This document shows positions 53,672-63,341 of a stretch of DNA of 64,000 nucleotides, one piece after another. The number at the start of each line of letters is the position of its first letter. The first letter of the stretch is position 1. Source of the stretch: Paenarthrobacter nicotinovorans. GTDB lineage: Bacteria > Actinomycetota > Actinomycetes > Actinomycetales > Micrococcaceae. The translations under genes and the position numbers were made by a program. The stretch is from assembly GCF_007670255.1 (NCBI RefSeq), contig NZ_SZVS01000001.1:522501-586500 (forward strand), given 5' to 3'. The notes under the pieces are model-generated. The model was not told the origin of the DNA and ran no database searches. It worked only from the letters and a program-made list of their open reading frames with translations.

Positions 53672-54244
53672 ATGACCGTCCTGCCAGTGACTATTTGGGG
53701 CGAACCCGTCTTGCACCGCCGGGCAAGTGAAGTGGAAGTCTTCGACGACGAACTGCGGACTTTGATCGCGGACATGTTCGAGACGAATGACGCCGCGAAC
53801 GGCGTTGGACTCGCGGCACCCCAGATCGGTGTGGGCAAGCGCATCTTCGTCTACAAGTACGACAACGAGGACGACGTCCCGCCGCAGGGTGTCCTGGTCA
53901 ACCCGGTACTTACCCTGTCCAAGGTCTCGGGCGCACTTCCTGATCCGGATGAAGACGTTGAAGGCTGCCTGTCCTTCCCCGGCGAGTACTACCCATTGCA
54001 GCGCGCCGAATGGGCGCGGGTCCAAGGCTTTGATGGCGATGGCAACCCGGTGGAATTCGAAGCGACCGGCTGGTTCGCCCGGATCATTCAACACGAGTTC
54101 GATCACCTGGATGGCAAGCTCTACGTCAACCGCCTGGTGGACCGCTACTCGAAGAAGGCCATGAAGCAAGCCAAGAAGAACGGCTGGGGCGTGCCCGGCC
54201 TGACCTGGATGCCCGGCGTCGACCCTGATCCGTTCGGACACTGA
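53672..54244 (+). CDS. def: Peptide deformylase
   Basis: Removes the N-formyl group from new proteins. 190 residues with the three metal-site motifs: GVGLAAPQIG near 46-55, EGCLSFPG near 98-105 with the Cys ligand, and QHEFDHLDG near 139-147 with two His ligands and catalytic Glu. A GNAT-like gene starts 3 bases after it, so they form an operon. Confidence 0.95.
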   Translation: MTVLPVTIWGEPVLHRRASEVEVFDDELRTLIADMFETNDAANGVGLAAPQIGVGKRIFVYKYDNEDDVPPQGVLVNPVLTLSKVSGALPDPDEDVEGCLSFPGEYYPLQRAEWARVQGFDGDGNPVEFEATGWFARIIQHEFDHLDGKLYVNRLVDRYSKKAMKQAKKNGWGVPGLTWMPGVDPDPFGH

Positions 54245-54247
54245 CCC

Positions 54248-55060
54248 ATGATCGCCGGCACCCACACCGAGCTCTTTACCCTTCTGGACATCAGCGCCGA
54301 GGATGCGCCGGAGTGTGCACGTCTGCTGTCCACCCCTGCTGACACCAGCGTGACGCAAGCCCTGGATGCCATGACAGCGCGGTTGGGCACCTTTCCATTG
54401 GAAAGCATCAAGGCAGAGGGAGCATCGGAGGAAACCTGGATCGAAGCACTCCTGCGCTTCGCTCCCTCCGTCCATGCCTACCACCTGGAATTGGGCATCA
54501 GCCCTGCCGTTTCGGCGGCGTCACTGGCCGACGTGGGCTTGCAGCTGCGGATCAACCGGCGGGTTCACGGCCGGTTCGGATTGGATACGTGGGGTTGGCT
54601 GACGCTGCATATGGCCGGCAACCTCTTCCGGCTTGGCAGGCTGCAGTTCCACCTCGTTCCAGCCGACGGTGCTGCCTCGTCCTGGGTGTTGGGTGTGCAT
54701 ATCCCGGAAGACGGCGGCCTCTCCCCTGCCCTGGTGGACCAGAGTTTTGCCGAAGCCCGCGCCTTTTTCACGCATCACTTTGCGGACAAGCCGGCAACAC
54801 TGGCCACCTGCGATTCATGGATGCTGGATCCCTATCTTGCGGAGCGGCTCCCACACAGCAACATCGCCTCCTTTGCCCGGCGGTTCACCGTTGACCGCTG
54901 CACGGACGCTCCCACCGACGCCGTCTACTTCACCTTCCGGCAACGGGGATTGAAAGACCTGGACAAACTCCCCCGGGAAACGTCCCTCCAGCGAGTGGTC
55001 CTGGAGCGGATCGACGACGGCGGCACCTGGCAGCTGGGGCACGGTCACCTGGCGCTGTAG
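54248..55060 (+). CDS. NAT_N/NAT_C acyltransferase-like protein (DUF5596)
   Basis: A 270-residue protein of the group annotated as acyltransferase with an N-terminal helical domain (NAT_N) and a GNAT-related C-terminal domain (NAT_C). Visible pieces are FAPSVHAYHLELGIS, HGRFGLDTWGWLTLHMAGNLFRLGR and LGVHIPEDGG. No acetyl-CoA loop can be confirmed by eye. The def-NAT pairing suggests a role connected with protein N-termini, but this is inference. It overlaps the convergent nuclease gene by 16 bases. Confidence 0.72.
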   Translation: MIAGTHTELFTLLDISAEDAPECARLLSTPADTSVTQALDAMTARLGTFPLESIKAEGASEETWIEALLRFAPSVHAYHLELGISPAVSAASLADVGLQLRINRRVHGRFGLDTWGWLTLHMAGNLFRLGRLQFHLVPADGAASSWVLGVHIPEDGGLSPALVDQSFAEARAFFTHHFADKPATLATCDSWMLDPYLAERLPHSNIASFARRFTVDRCTDAPTDAVYFTFRQRGLKDLDKLPRETSLQRVVLERIDDGGTWQLGHGHLAL

Positions 55061-55845
55061 ATCGTTTGCTGTCCGGGGCAGGACGAGAGCACGCCCTTCA
55101 TGGCATCCTTCTCGGCCTGGGTAACCCACAGGTGGTATGCGGTCTTGACGGAAATTTGCCGTGCGACATAGTGGCAGCGGAAGTTCTTGTTCGCCGGGAG
55201 CCACGTGGCGGCATCCCCTGCCCCCTTCTTGACGTTTGCCGGCCCATCGGCCGCGATCAGATTCAGGGGGTCGTTGGCGAGGGTTTGCCGCTGCTGGACG
55301 GTCAACTGCTGGGCTCCCTTTTGCCAAGCGTCCGCCAAGGCCACCACGTGGTCAATTTGCACCGCCGAGCTGGTGTCCTGCCCCCGCTCGAACGACACTT
55401 GGCGCCCGGTGTAAGGCTCGTTCAACATGCCCGAAGCAACTTTGCAGGAGGAACCTTCCGTGAACTTGACCGCCGTCAAGTCGCGGCGAAGGATGTCATT
55501 CCTGGTGTCGCAGCCGTTACGGTCCGCATCGGCCCAGGCCTGCCCGAACGCGGCCCTGTCGTAGTCCGATTTCGCCGCCCGGCCTTTGACAGGAAGGCGC
55601 TCCAGGGCGTCCGCAGCTTTTTCAGGGGCTACCGCTGCTGCACCGCGGACAGGTTTCATCCACTCGGGGTTGTAGACCGGAGCTTCGCGTGGTCCGGACT
55701 GCGCAGGTTGGGCTGCATCGAATTGACCCGTGGTGAAGAACCAGGACAGCCCCGCAGCAATGGTGGCGGCAGCCAGGGCCAGAACCGCCCATGCTTGGCG
55801 TGACCGACGTCGGGCGCGTTTGTAGGCGGACCAGGTGATGCTCAA
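55045..55845 (-). CDS. Secreted HNH nuclease (DUF1524/GmrSD C-terminal type)
   Basis: A 266-residue protein with an N-terminal membrane helix (residues 19-40, AWAVLALAAATIAAGLSWFF) and an outward nuclease domain. The HNH core is VQIDHVVALADAWQKGAQ near 160-178, followed by NDPLNLIAADGPANVKKG and a late His/Arg-containing ending. Two cysteines near 115 and 135 (NGCDTRN, SSCKVA) could form a disulfide. Extracellular DNases of this group are common in actinobacteria. Possibly used for nutrient DNA. Confidence 0.85.
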   Translation of the reverse strand: MSITWSAYKRARRRSRQAWAVLALAAATIAAGLSWFFTTGQFDAAQPAQSGPREAPVYNPEWMKPVRGAAAVAPEKAADALERLPVKGRAAKSDYDRAAFGQAWADADRNGCDTRNDILRRDLTAVKFTEGSSCKVASGMLNEPYTGRQVSFERGQDTSSAVQIDHVVALADAWQKGAQQLTVQQRQTLANDPLNLIAADGPANVKKGAGDAATWLPANKNFRCHYVARQISVKTAYHLWVTQAEKDAMKGVLSSCPGQQTIYSAR

Positions 55846-55967
55846 GGGACTCCATCCAGTGGGGCAGGGTGTGTCCTACGAGCGTATGGCAAGGCCCCGA
55901 CAGTCAGAGTCGGTATCCACAGTGTGTAGGAGAAGTCACACCGCACCGTGGCTGAAAGCGGGCTCCT

Positions 55968-56186
55968 TTATTGCTCGCGCATCACGCGTTGAAGGTCCTC
56001 GGCAGCCACTTCCAGAAGTCCGCGCAGTTGCTCCACGCGCTCGTCGGAAACGTCTCCGGCAGCATTGGCCGCGACTGCCTGGTCCAGGAGCTTCTGGGCT
56101 TGCTTATGGTTGGCCTTGGCCACGTCCAAGGCATGTTCGAGCGTGGTCTCATGTTCGATGGTTGATTCGTTGTCCATGAGTGCCAT
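55968..56186 (-). CDS. Small acidic helical protein
   Basis: A 72-residue protein (or 69 from the ATG complement of 56175-56177). It is wholly helical with heptad patterns: LEHALDVAKANHKQAQKLLD and VEQLRGLLEVAAEDLQRVMR. It probably forms a coiled-coil dimer. No family recognised; located between gap and the nuclease on the minus strand. Confidence 0.6.
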   Translation of the reverse strand: MALMDNESTIEHETTLEHALDVAKANHKQAQKLLDQAVAANAAGDVSDERVEQLRGLLEVAAEDLQRVMREQ

Positions 56187-56251
56187 TCTGCTCAGGTTTC
56201 CCGGCCGATTCCAGTGACCCGGCCGGGAAACCCGTGAGAACTGCTTGGGTA

Positions 56252-57739
56252 TCAGGCGTCAGCAGTTTCCAGTACAGCAATCGGAGCGATGACATCCTTG
56301 GCGGGGAAGGACGGCGGGTTCACACCGGCCATTTCTTCCATGACGCGGACAACCTGGCAGGAGTAGCCGAACTCGTTGTCGTACCAGACGTACAGCACGA
56401 GGTTCTTGTCGTTGGAGATGGTCGCGAGTCCGTCAACGATGCCGGCCCGGCGCGATCCAACGAAGTCGGTGGAAACTACGTCAGGGGAATCGATGTAGTC
56501 GATCTGCTTGCGGAGATCCGAGTGCAGGGACATCTCGCGGAGGTAGTCGTTGACTTCCTCGCGGGTGGTGCCGTTCTCAAGGTTGAGGTTCAGGATGGCC
56601 ATGGAGACGTCCGGCGTGGGTACGCGGATGGCATTGCCGGTGAGCTTTCCCTGCAGTTCGGGAAGAGCCTTGGCGACGGCCTTTGCAGCACCGGTCTCGG
56701 TGATCACCATGTTCAGCGCGGCCGAGCGTCCGCGACGGTCGCCCTTGTGGAAGTTGTCGATCAGGTTCTGGTCGTTGGTGAACGAGTGGACCGTTTCGAC
56801 GTGTCCGTGGATGATGCCGAACTTGTCGTTGATGGCCTTCAGCACAGGGGTGATGGCATTGGTGGTGCAGGACGCCGCGGTGACGATCTTGTCGTCGTCG
56901 TTGATGTCGCGGTGGTTGATGCCGTGGACGATGTTCTTGAGCTCGCCCTTGCCCGGCGCGGTCAGCAGGACGCGGGCAACGCCCTTGCTCTGCAGGTGCT
57001 GGGAGAGGCCATCGGCGTCGCGCCAACGTCCCGTGTTGTCGACAACCAACGCATCCTTGATGCCGTACGCGGTGTAGTCGACGGTCGCGGGGTTGTCCGA
57101 GTAGATGACCTGGATCTGGACTCCGTTGGCCGTGATGGTGTTGGCTTCCTCATCCACGCGGATGGTGCCTTCGAAGGAGCCGTGGACGGAGTCGCGGCGC
57201 AGCAGGCTCGCACGCTTGACGAGGTCGTTGTCTGCACCCTTGCGAACCACGATGGCGCGCAGGCGGAGGCCGTGGCCGCCACCGGCCTTTTCGATCAGGA
57301 GGCGTGCCAGCAGGCGGCCGATGCGCCCAAAACCGTAAAGAACGACGTCGGTGCTGGTGCGGTCGTCAGCGCCGCGCCTGCCCACGATCTCGGCCAATTC
57401 GGACCGCAAGTACTCGTCCAGGGAGGCGCCATTGCCTTCTGCACGGTACTTCTCCGTCAAACGCGCGATGTCGATGGCAGCGGCGCCGAGTTCCAGCTCA
57501 GTGAGGGCATTCAGAAGGGGTGCGGTCTCTTCGAGCAGGAGCTCGTGGTTGCTCATCCGGCGTGCAAAGCGGTGGGCCTTGAGGATGTTCATGGTGGACT
57601 TGTTGATCAAGCTCCGGCCGTGGATGCTGGTGACCACGTTGTTTTCCCGGTACAACCGGCCGATCACCGGAATCATGGCCTCGGCGAGAGCCTCCCGGCC
57701 CATCCACTTATCAAGACAAGAATCTGACGTCTGGCTCAC
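56252..57739 (-). CDS. gapB: Glyceraldehyde-3-phosphate dehydrogenase, long GapB-type
   Basis: Oxidises or reduces glyceraldehyde-3-phosphate/1,3-bisphosphoglycerate. At 495 residues it has a helical N-terminal extension of about 125 residues before the Rossmann motif VVLYGFGRIGRL. The catalytic Cys is in AASCTTNAITP near residue 291, and the His follows in VETVHSFTNDQN. The C-terminal catalytic signature is YDNEFGYSCQVV. The extension and length match Corynebacterium GapB, a gluconeogenic NADP(H)-using enzyme, so a second, glycolytic GapA should exist elsewhere. Promoter region 57740-58004. Confidence 0.9.
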   Translation of the reverse strand: MSQTSDSCLDKWMGREALAEAMIPVIGRLYRENNVVTSIHGRSLINKSTMNILKAHRFARRMSNHELLLEETAPLLNALTELELGAAAIDIARLTEKYRAEGNGASLDEYLRSELAEIVGRRGADDRTSTDVVLYGFGRIGRLLARLLIEKAGGGHGLRLRAIVVRKGADNDLVKRASLLRRDSVHGSFEGTIRVDEEANTITANGVQIQVIYSDNPATVDYTAYGIKDALVVDNTGRWRDADGLSQHLQSKGVARVLLTAPGKGELKNIVHGINHRDINDDDKIVTAASCTTNAITPVLKAINDKFGIIHGHVETVHSFTNDQNLIDNFHKGDRRGRSAALNMVITETGAAKAVAKALPELQGKLTGNAIRVPTPDVSMAILNLNLENGTTREEVNDYLREMSLHSDLRKQIDYIDSPDVVSTDFVGSRRAGIVDGLATISNDKNLVLYVWYDNEFGYSCQVVRVMEEMAGVNPPSFPAKDVIAPIAVLETADA

Positions 57740-58004
57740 AGAACTACCTTCCTTGGGTCAACCACATACGTCCTCGTATGCAGATGGCAGCGGCCGCCCG
57801 GAGTAGTCCTGCGGCACATGCGCCAGCGGGCTTCGGTCCACCCACAGCGCCTTGAACGAGAGCAAAGAAAATCCGCCGGCTGCGAACGCAGTCCCGGCGG
57901 CAGAACATCTACGTTCAGTAACCATTCTAGGCGGGAAGGGCGGGGCATAGTCGTCCCGAAGGCGTGAAATCACTCACACGCCCGTGATCCCGGCAGTCAT
58001 AAAT

Positions 58005-58395
58005 GGATGGGTTGACCGATACGCCGGGTTCTGTCATCCGTTGTCGTTGCCAACAAGGGAGTGGCGGCCATCCATCTACGAACGCCGTTGCCGACGCCCT
58101 CCAGCGGCCTACCCGGACACTCGGGCGAGCAGCCCTCGAACGTGTCCTGTCTGGCCTTGCTCCGGGTGGGGTTTACCTAGCCTCCCCGGTCACCCGGGGA
58201 GCTGGTGGTCTCTTACACCACCGTTTCACCCTTACCTGCTGCAACCGGTGCAATACCGGAAATGCAGGCGGTCTGTTCTCTGTGGCACTGGCCTGCGGGT
58301 TACCCCGAGTGGGCGTTACCCACCACCCTGCTCTGCGGAGCCCGGACGTTCCTCGAGCCACTTTCGTGACGCGCGGCCGCCTGGTCAACCCATCC
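58005..58395 (-). ncRNA. rnpB: RNase P RNA (class A)
   Basis: Catalytic RNA that matures tRNA 5' ends. Read on the minus strand, the ends GGATGGGTTGACC and GGTCAACCCATCC pair as P1-like termini. The conserved GAGGAACGTCCGGGCTCC lies near the 5' end with AGGGTGAAACGGTG (CR II/III region) in the middle, and the universally conserved ACAGAACCCGGCGTATCGG near the 3' end. About 391 bases, class A with the GC-rich helices typical of actinobacteria. A -10-like TAGACT lies at 58408-58403, about 8 bases before the 5' end. Confidence 0.95.
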
Positions 58396-58449
58396 GCCGT
58401 ACAGTCTACCGGCGTCCAAGGCGGCCTGAGTCACCGGTAATATCGACTG

Positions 58450-59214
58450 GTGCTGATTCTCCTGCCGCCTTCAGAAGGCAAGACCGCCGCCACCAAAGGC
58501 CCCGCCATTGACTGGGAGGCATTGAGCTTTCCGGAACTGAACCCGTATCGGGCGAAGGTCCTCGAAGCCTTGGGAACAGTGAGCGCGCACGAGGACGCCC
58601 TTGCGTTGCTGGGCGTCGGCGCCTCCTTGCGTGACGACGTCGAGCGCAATACCCGCCTCCACGCCGAACCGGCGGCCCCCGCGCACCAGGTCTACTCCGG
58701 CGTCTTGTACGACGCCCTGGGCTTCAAGAGCATGACCCCGGCACAGCGGCGCAAGGCCACAGAATCCATCCTTGTCGTCTCGGCGCTCTGGGGCGCCATC
58801 GGCTTCGGCGACCACGTGCCGGCCTACCGCCTGTCCATGGGAACCGCACTGCCCGACGTCGGACGCCTCGCCTCCTACTGGAAGCCGCAGCTTAACGCCG
58901 CCCTGGCCGAACGCTCGGAAGGAGAGCTGCTTATCGACTGCCGCTCGAGCACCTACGCCGCGGCGTGGGCTCCCCCGGCCGAGCAGACGGTGACCGTCAA
59001 CGTGTTCAACGAGGCCAACGGCAAGCGCACGGTGGTGAGCCACTTTGCCAAGCACACCCGTGGTGAACTGGCCAGGCATCTGCTGACGAGGCGTGGCAAG
59101 GCGCCGGCAACTCCCCAACAGCTCCTCAAAGCATCCAGCGAGCACTGGACCACCGAACTTGTTGAAGGCACTGCCCGCAAACCGCACGCGCTGAACATCA
59201 TCCTGACGGGCTAG
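58450..59214 (+). CDS. yaaA: Peroxide stress protein YaaA
   Basis: A 254-residue DUF328/UPF0246 protein that lowers intracellular iron during peroxide stress in E. coli and binds DNA with an HhH-like fold. Recognisable segments are MLILLPPSEGKT, VYSGVLYDALGF, LSMGTAL, and the late SHFAKHTRGELARHL. Start is GTG; TAATAT at 58438-58443 lies 6 bases before it. It is divergent from rnpB. Confidence 0.9.
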   Translation: MLILLPPSEGKTAATKGPAIDWEALSFPELNPYRAKVLEALGTVSAHEDALALLGVGASLRDDVERNTRLHAEPAAPAHQVYSGVLYDALGFKSMTPAQRRKATESILVVSALWGAIGFGDHVPAYRLSMGTALPDVGRLASYWKPQLNAALAERSEGELLIDCRSSTYAAAWAPPAEQTVTVNVFNEANGKRTVVSHFAKHTRGELARHLLTRRGKAPATPQQLLKASSEHWTTELVEGTARKPHALNIILTG

Positions 59215-59236
59215 GCCCCCGGGTCCACAGCGGAGG

Positions 59237-59974
59237 TCAGTTCCACTCCGCCGAACGGACAAGGATCACGCCCGAGTCCGGGCAGAAAACGATGTCGTCC
59301 TCGGCAGCGGCTTTGACCTCGGCGAGGTCGCCGGGGCTGAGCATCATCCCCGAGCCTTCGGACTTTCCATGGAAGAGCCGGGCAGCACCGACTCCCCGCT
59401 TGGCGATGGTCTTTTCGTAGACTGCGAGCATCCCTGCATCCAGGGCCTCGGCGAAGGCTGCCCGCTGTCCGCGGACCACCGTTTCCTCGGCAGCGATCTC
59501 TGCGATGGCTTCATCCAGCTCCGCACGGATGCTGCCGAAGGAGCCCTGGATGTCATCAACGATGGCCTGCTGGGCAGCTTGGCGTTCGCGCAGGGTGTCC
59601 AGGCGCTCCAGGATTTCCAGTTCAACGTCTTCAAGGTCCGATCGGCGCTTGGTCAGCGAGGCGATGTCATTCTGCAGAGCCACCAGGTCCTTGGACAGTC
59701 CGGTACCGCTGTTGAGCCTGGTTTCGTCACGTTCGATCCGCGAGGCAACCTGCTCGACGTCGGCTTCCGCCCGGCGGAGTTCGGCTTCAGCGTCGTGGAC
59801 GGCTACTTTGGCAGCCCCCAGTTCACCGTTGGCCACCGCGAGGGCATCGGTCAGGTCAGTAATGCGGGGATCGTTTTCCAACACCTTCCGGCGGCCGGCC
59901 AGCGATTTGAGCTTGGCATCCAGTCCCTGCAGTTCAAGCAATTTCAATTGTTCTGCCGGTGCCGCTTTTGCCAC
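59237..59974 (-). CDS. Coiled-coil protein with degenerate C4 zinc ribbon
   Basis: A 245-residue protein of the CT398/YaaC-like group that pairs a long antiparallel coiled coil (residues 8-180) with a C-terminal zinc ribbon. Here the ribbon reads GSGMMLSPGDLAEVK and VFCPDSGVILVRS, keeping one Cys where four are expected, so zinc binding is lost. It precedes yaaA convergently and follows the Nif3 gene on the same strand, an arrangement common in actinobacteria (Nif3-zinc ribbon-RNase H). Function unknown. Confidence 0.8.
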   Translation of the reverse strand: MAKAAPAEQLKLLELQGLDAKLKSLAGRRKVLENDPRITDLTDALAVANGELGAAKVAVHDAEAELRRAEADVEQVASRIERDETRLNSGTGLSKDLVALQNDIASLTKRRSDLEDVELEILERLDTLRERQAAQQAIVDDIQGSFGSIRAELDEAIAEIAAEETVVRGQRAAFAEALDAGMLAVYEKTIAKRGVGAARLFHGKSEGSGMMLSPGDLAEVKAAAEDDIVFCPDSGVILVRSAEWN

Positions 59975-60032
59975 GCTTACCTCCGCTTGTCGCCGCCGGA
60001 CCTGGAGATCAGGTCCGGATCTTTCCTAGACT

Positions 60033-60959
60033 CTAGTCGCCGCCTGGAGTCAGTATGAAGTCCCAAGGGTCGCTGTTGGTGCTGCTGACGCGGATGTCGA
60101 CGTCGTAGCCTTGGTCCGCGAGGACATTGCCCAATGCTTCGGCCGCAGCCGGGAGCCACAGCCATTCACTGGCAAAATGCGAAACGTCAATCAGGTAGGG
60201 ACGGCCGTTCGTGGCGCCTTCCCGCGCTTCCGAAGCCGGATGGTGCCGCATGTCTGCCGTGACGTAAACGTCGGCATGGTTGGCCCGGACGGCGTCGAAC
60301 AGGCTGTCCCCGGCGCCCCCGCAGACCGCCACGCGCCGCACAAGGCCGTCCTTGTCACCGGCCACCCGCACACCGCCGGCAACGGCCGGGAGCATTTCAA
60401 AGACGCGTGCTGCAAAGTCACCCAGGGTTTCAAGCTCCGGAAGATCACCCACCCTGCCGATTCCTTCCTCAGGCAATCCGTTGGATGCGGCCGTCAGCGG
60501 CGCGACGTTCTCCAGCCCGAAGGCGTCGGCGAGCACGTCCGACACTCCACCGACGGCTGAGTCACCATTCGTATGCACTGTCAGCAGGCCGGTGCCCGCT
60601 TCAATCAGCCGGTGAACGGCAAGGCCCTTGGCCGTGGTTGCCGCCACCGAATTCACGCCTTTGAGCAGCAAGGGGTGGTGGGTGATGAGCAGTTCGGCGC
60701 CCCATTCGATGGCTTCGTCAATGACAGCCAGGGTGGGGTCCACGGCGAACAGTACTTTGGTCACCGGAACCGTGGGCCGCCCGACCACCAGACCGACTTC
60801 GTCCCAATCCTCGGCCAGCGACTCGGGCCAGAGCTCTTCCACAGCCAGCAACACCTGGCCGAGGCTGGGTTCGCCGCTGGCTCCCTCTGTTTCGTCGTGT
60901 TCTGTTTCGTCCTCTTCGACGGAATCCGCATCAGAAATGCCAGTGTTTACTGCTTCCAT
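60033..60959 (-). CDS. Nif3-like dinuclear metal centre protein
   Basis: A 308-residue protein of the GTP cyclohydrolase type 2/YqfO/NIF3 family, forming hexameric rings with a two-metal site. Metal ligands are visible in LLITHHPLLLKGV (two His), LTVHTNGDSA (His, Asp), and late in DVSHFASEW with the final His/Glu. The N-terminal 35 residues are acidic and specific to this lineage. ATG at 60959 has AGGA 5 bases upstream and is preferred over the ATG at 60974. Role in metabolite handling unclear. Confidence 0.9.
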   Translation of the reverse strand: MEAVNTGISDADSVEEDETEHDETEGASGEPSLGQVLLAVEELWPESLAEDWDEVGLVVGRPTVPVTKVLFAVDPTLAVIDEAIEWGAELLITHHPLLLKGVNSVAATTAKGLAVHRLIEAGTGLLTVHTNGDSAVGGVSDVLADAFGLENVAPLTAASNGLPEEGIGRVGDLPELETLGDFAARVFEMLPAVAGGVRVAGDKDGLVRRVAVCGGAGDSLFDAVRANHADVYVTADMRHHPASEAREGATNGRPYLIDVSHFASEWLWLPAAAEALGNVLADQGYDVDIRVSSTNSDPWDFILTPGGD

Positions 60960-61082
60960 GTTCCTATTCTTCACTACCGTGCCGGATCAGGCAGTCCTTG
61001 CCGCCGGGTATCTGCCGGGAGCCGTAATTCTCCCGTAAGGTGAAACGGGAATCATCAGGACATCCCAACCATTGAAGAGAAC

Positions 61083-61607
61083 ATGAAAACTTTCGTACTT
61101 GGCGGCGGCTGCTTCTGGTGCCTCGACGCCGTTTACCAGAAGACCCGTGGCGTCAGCTCGGTGGTCTCCGGCTACACCGGGGGCCACGTCCGCAATCCCG
61201 ACTACTACGAGGTATGCTCCGGAACCACGGGCCACGCGGAGGTCGTTGCAGTGACCTTTGACGAAACCGTGGTTCCCGAGGACGTCATTCTGGACATGTT
61301 CTTCGCCCTCCACGACCCCACCACCTTGAACCGCCAGGGCTACGACGTCGGAACCCAGTACCGGTCATCCATGTTCTACACCACCACGGAAGAGAAGGTG
61401 TTGTTCGAGGAAGCCATCGAACGCGCCCAGGCCCTCTGGTCCGATCCGATTGTGACCGAGGTGGTCCCGCTCCCGGACTTCTACGAGGCCGAGGAAGTTC
61501 ACCAGAATTACTATGCCAAGTTCCCTTATCAGGGGTATTGCCAGGTGATCATTAATCCCAAGCTGGCCAAGGCGAGGAAATATTACTCTGCATGGCTTAC
61601 TGCTTAG
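61083..61607 (+). CDS. msrA: Peptide methionine sulfoxide reductase MsrA
   Basis: Reduces methionine-S-sulfoxide. 174 residues with the catalytic GGCFWC at residues 8-13 (C10 nucleophile, C13 second), the GYTGGHVRNPDY segment, and FFALHDPTTLNRQGYDVGTQYRS. AAGAG lies 4-8 bases before the ATG (around 61075-61080). It stands between the Nif3 gene and cysK. Confidence 0.95.
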   Translation: MKTFVLGGGCFWCLDAVYQKTRGVSSVVSGYTGGHVRNPDYYEVCSGTTGHAEVVAVTFDETVVPEDVILDMFFALHDPTTLNRQGYDVGTQYRSSMFYTTTEEKVLFEEAIERAQALWSDPIVTEVVPLPDFYEAEEVHQNYYAKFPYQGYCQVIINPKLAKARKYYSAWLTA

Positions 61608-61674
61608 CAAGGTTTCGTTCCCGCTGGTTAGGCTGACCTCAGCATTCCCTCTTCAGAGATAGGCGTAAATTTTC

Positions 61675-62610
61675 ATGGCAAGGATCTACGACGACGTCAC
61701 CCAGCTGGTCGGCCGCACTCCGCTGGTTCGGTTGAACCGGCTGACCGAAGGCCTGGACGCCCAGGTTGCGGTCAAGCTCGAGTTCTACAACCCGGCCAAC
61801 AGCGTCAAGGACCGCATCGGCGTGGCCATCGTTGACGCTGCGGAAAAGTCCGGCGCCTTGAAGCCAGGCGGAACGATCGTTGAGGGCACCTCCGGCAACA
61901 CCGGTATCGCACTGGCCCTGGTCGGTGCTGCCCGCGGTTACAAGGTCATCCTGACCATGCCCGAAACGATGTCCACCGAACGCCGGGTCATGCTCCGCGC
62001 CTACGGTGCCGAGATCGTCCTCACCCCCGGTTCCGAAGGCATGCGCGGCGCTGTCGAGAAGGCCCAGGAGATCGTCGCCACCACGGAGAACGCCATCTGG
62101 GCCCAGCAGTTCGCCAACGAGGCAAACCCGGCGATCCACCGCGCCACCACGGCCGAGGAAGTCTGGGAAGACACCGACGGCGAAGTTGACATCTTTGTCG
62201 CAGGCGTTGGCACCGGCGGCACCGTCACCGGCGTCGGCCAGGTCCTCAAGGAACGCAAGCCCGGCGTGCAGATTGTTGCCGTCGAGCCGAAAGACTCGGC
62301 CATCCTCAACGGCGGAGCACCCGGCCCCCACAAGATCCAGGGAATCGGTGCCAACTTCGTCCCCGAAATCCTGGACACCAATGTCTACGACGAGGTCCTG
62401 GATGCCACGCTCGAGGATTCCGTCCGCGTTGCCCGTGACCTCGGTGCCCGCGAAGGCATCCTTGGCGGCATTTCTTCCGGTGCCATCGTGTGGGGCGCGC
62501 TGGAACTGGCCAAGCGTCCGGAGAACGCCGGCAAGCTGATCGTTGCGGTCGTCTGTGACTTTGGAGAGCGCTACATCTCCACTGTGCTGTTTGATGACAT
62601 CCGCAGCTAA
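61675..62610 (+). CDS. cysK: Cysteine synthase A
   Basis: PLP enzyme making cysteine from O-acetylserine and sulfide. 311 residues with the lysine in [11 protein letters not shown] (K45), the TSGNTG substrate loop at 72-77, and the phosphate-binding [15 protein letters not shown] lies before the C-terminal end. The next gene, serine O-acetyltransferase, starts 41 bases later, so the two form the cysteine operon and their products form the cysteine synthase complex. Confidence 0.95.
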   Translation: MARIYDDVTQLVGRTPLVRLNRLTEGLDAQVAVKLEFYNPANSVKDRIGVAIVDAAEKSGALKPGGTIVEGTSGNTGIALALVGAARGYKVILTMPETMSTERRVMLRAYGAEIVLTPGSEGMRGAVEKAQEIVATTENAIWAQQFANEANPAIHRATTAEEVWEDTDGEVDIFVAGVGTGGTVTGVGQVLKERKPGVQIVAVEPKDSAILNGGAPGPHKIQGIGANFVPEILDTNVYDEVLDATLEDSVRVARDLGAREGILGGISSGAIVWGALELAKRPENAGKLIVAVVCDFGERYISTVLFDDIRS

Positions 62611-62651
62611 CACAACGCCTGCATTCCTTCATTTCCTGTAGAAAGGTCTTT

Positions 62652-63236
62652 GTGAGCTTCTTCGCAAGACTTAAGGAAGACCTCGACGCCGCCCGGTCCC
62701 ACGACCCGGCGGCGCGAGGTTCTTTCGAGAACTTTTTCGCATACTCCGGCTTGCATGCCATTTGGGCGCACCGCGTCACGCACAAGCTCTGGCAAAACCC
62801 GGCACTGAGGTTTCCTGCCCGCTTGATTTCGCAGCTGGCCAGGTTCCTGACCGGAATTGAAATCCACCCCGGTGCCACAATCGGCCGCAGGTTCTTCATC
62901 GACCACGGCATGGGCGTCGTCATTGGTGAGACGTCCGAGATCGGCGACGACGTGATGATCTATCACGGTGTCACCCTCGGCGGCCGTTCATTGGCCAAGG
63001 TCAAGCGCCACCCCACGATTGGTGACCGCGTCACGATTGGTGCGGGCGCCAAGGTTCTGGGCCCCATCACCATCGGAGCGGACAGCGCAGTCGGAGCAAA
63101 TGCCGTGGTGGTCAAGGACGCTCCCCCGGAGTCAATCATCACCGGCATTCCGGCGACGTGGCGGCACCGTGATGCACGGTCCGAGACCAAACCTGCTGTG
63201 GATCCTGCCGAGTACTACATCGAATACCGGATCTAG
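62652..63236 (+). CDS. cysE: Serine O-acetyltransferase
   Basis: Acetylates serine for cysteine synthesis. 194 residues, the short EpsC-type of the left-handed beta-helix family. Hexapeptide repeats include [20 protein letters not shown] and [19 protein letters not shown]; the active-site His lies in IDHGMG. It starts with GTG after GAAAGG. The C-terminus ends in EYYIEYRI, with the final Ile important for docking into CysK in the family. Confidence 0.94.
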   Translation: MSFFARLKEDLDAARSHDPAARGSFENFFAYSGLHAIWAHRVTHKLWQNPALRFPARLISQLARFLTGIEIHPGATIGRRFFIDHGMGVVIGETSEIGDDVMIYHGVTLGGRSLAKVKRHPTIGDRVTIGAGAKVLGPITIGADSAVGANAVVVKDAPPESIITGIPATWRHRDARSETKPAVDPAEYYIEYRI

Positions 63237-63282
63237 AACGCGCCAAACGTCACGGTGACCAAACCTCACTTTGACTCAGTAC

Positions 63283-63331
63283 GGCAAAGGCCGGCCCCTC
63301 CCAGTCTGATCGGGAGGGGCCGGCCTTTGCC
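63283..63331. terminator. Bidirectional terminator between cysE and gnd
   Basis: A 20-bp stem (GGCAAAGGCCGGCCCCTCCC and its complement) with a 9-base loop, between convergent genes. Runs of T are short on both sides, but the stem is very GC-rich. Confidence 0.85.
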
Positions 63332-63341
63332 GTTGGTGGCG

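Noticed and set aside
58005..58395. Short protein-coding frames across the region between gap and yaaA
   Set aside because: The sequence carries the conserved segments of RNase P RNA on the minus strand, so frames there are not genes.
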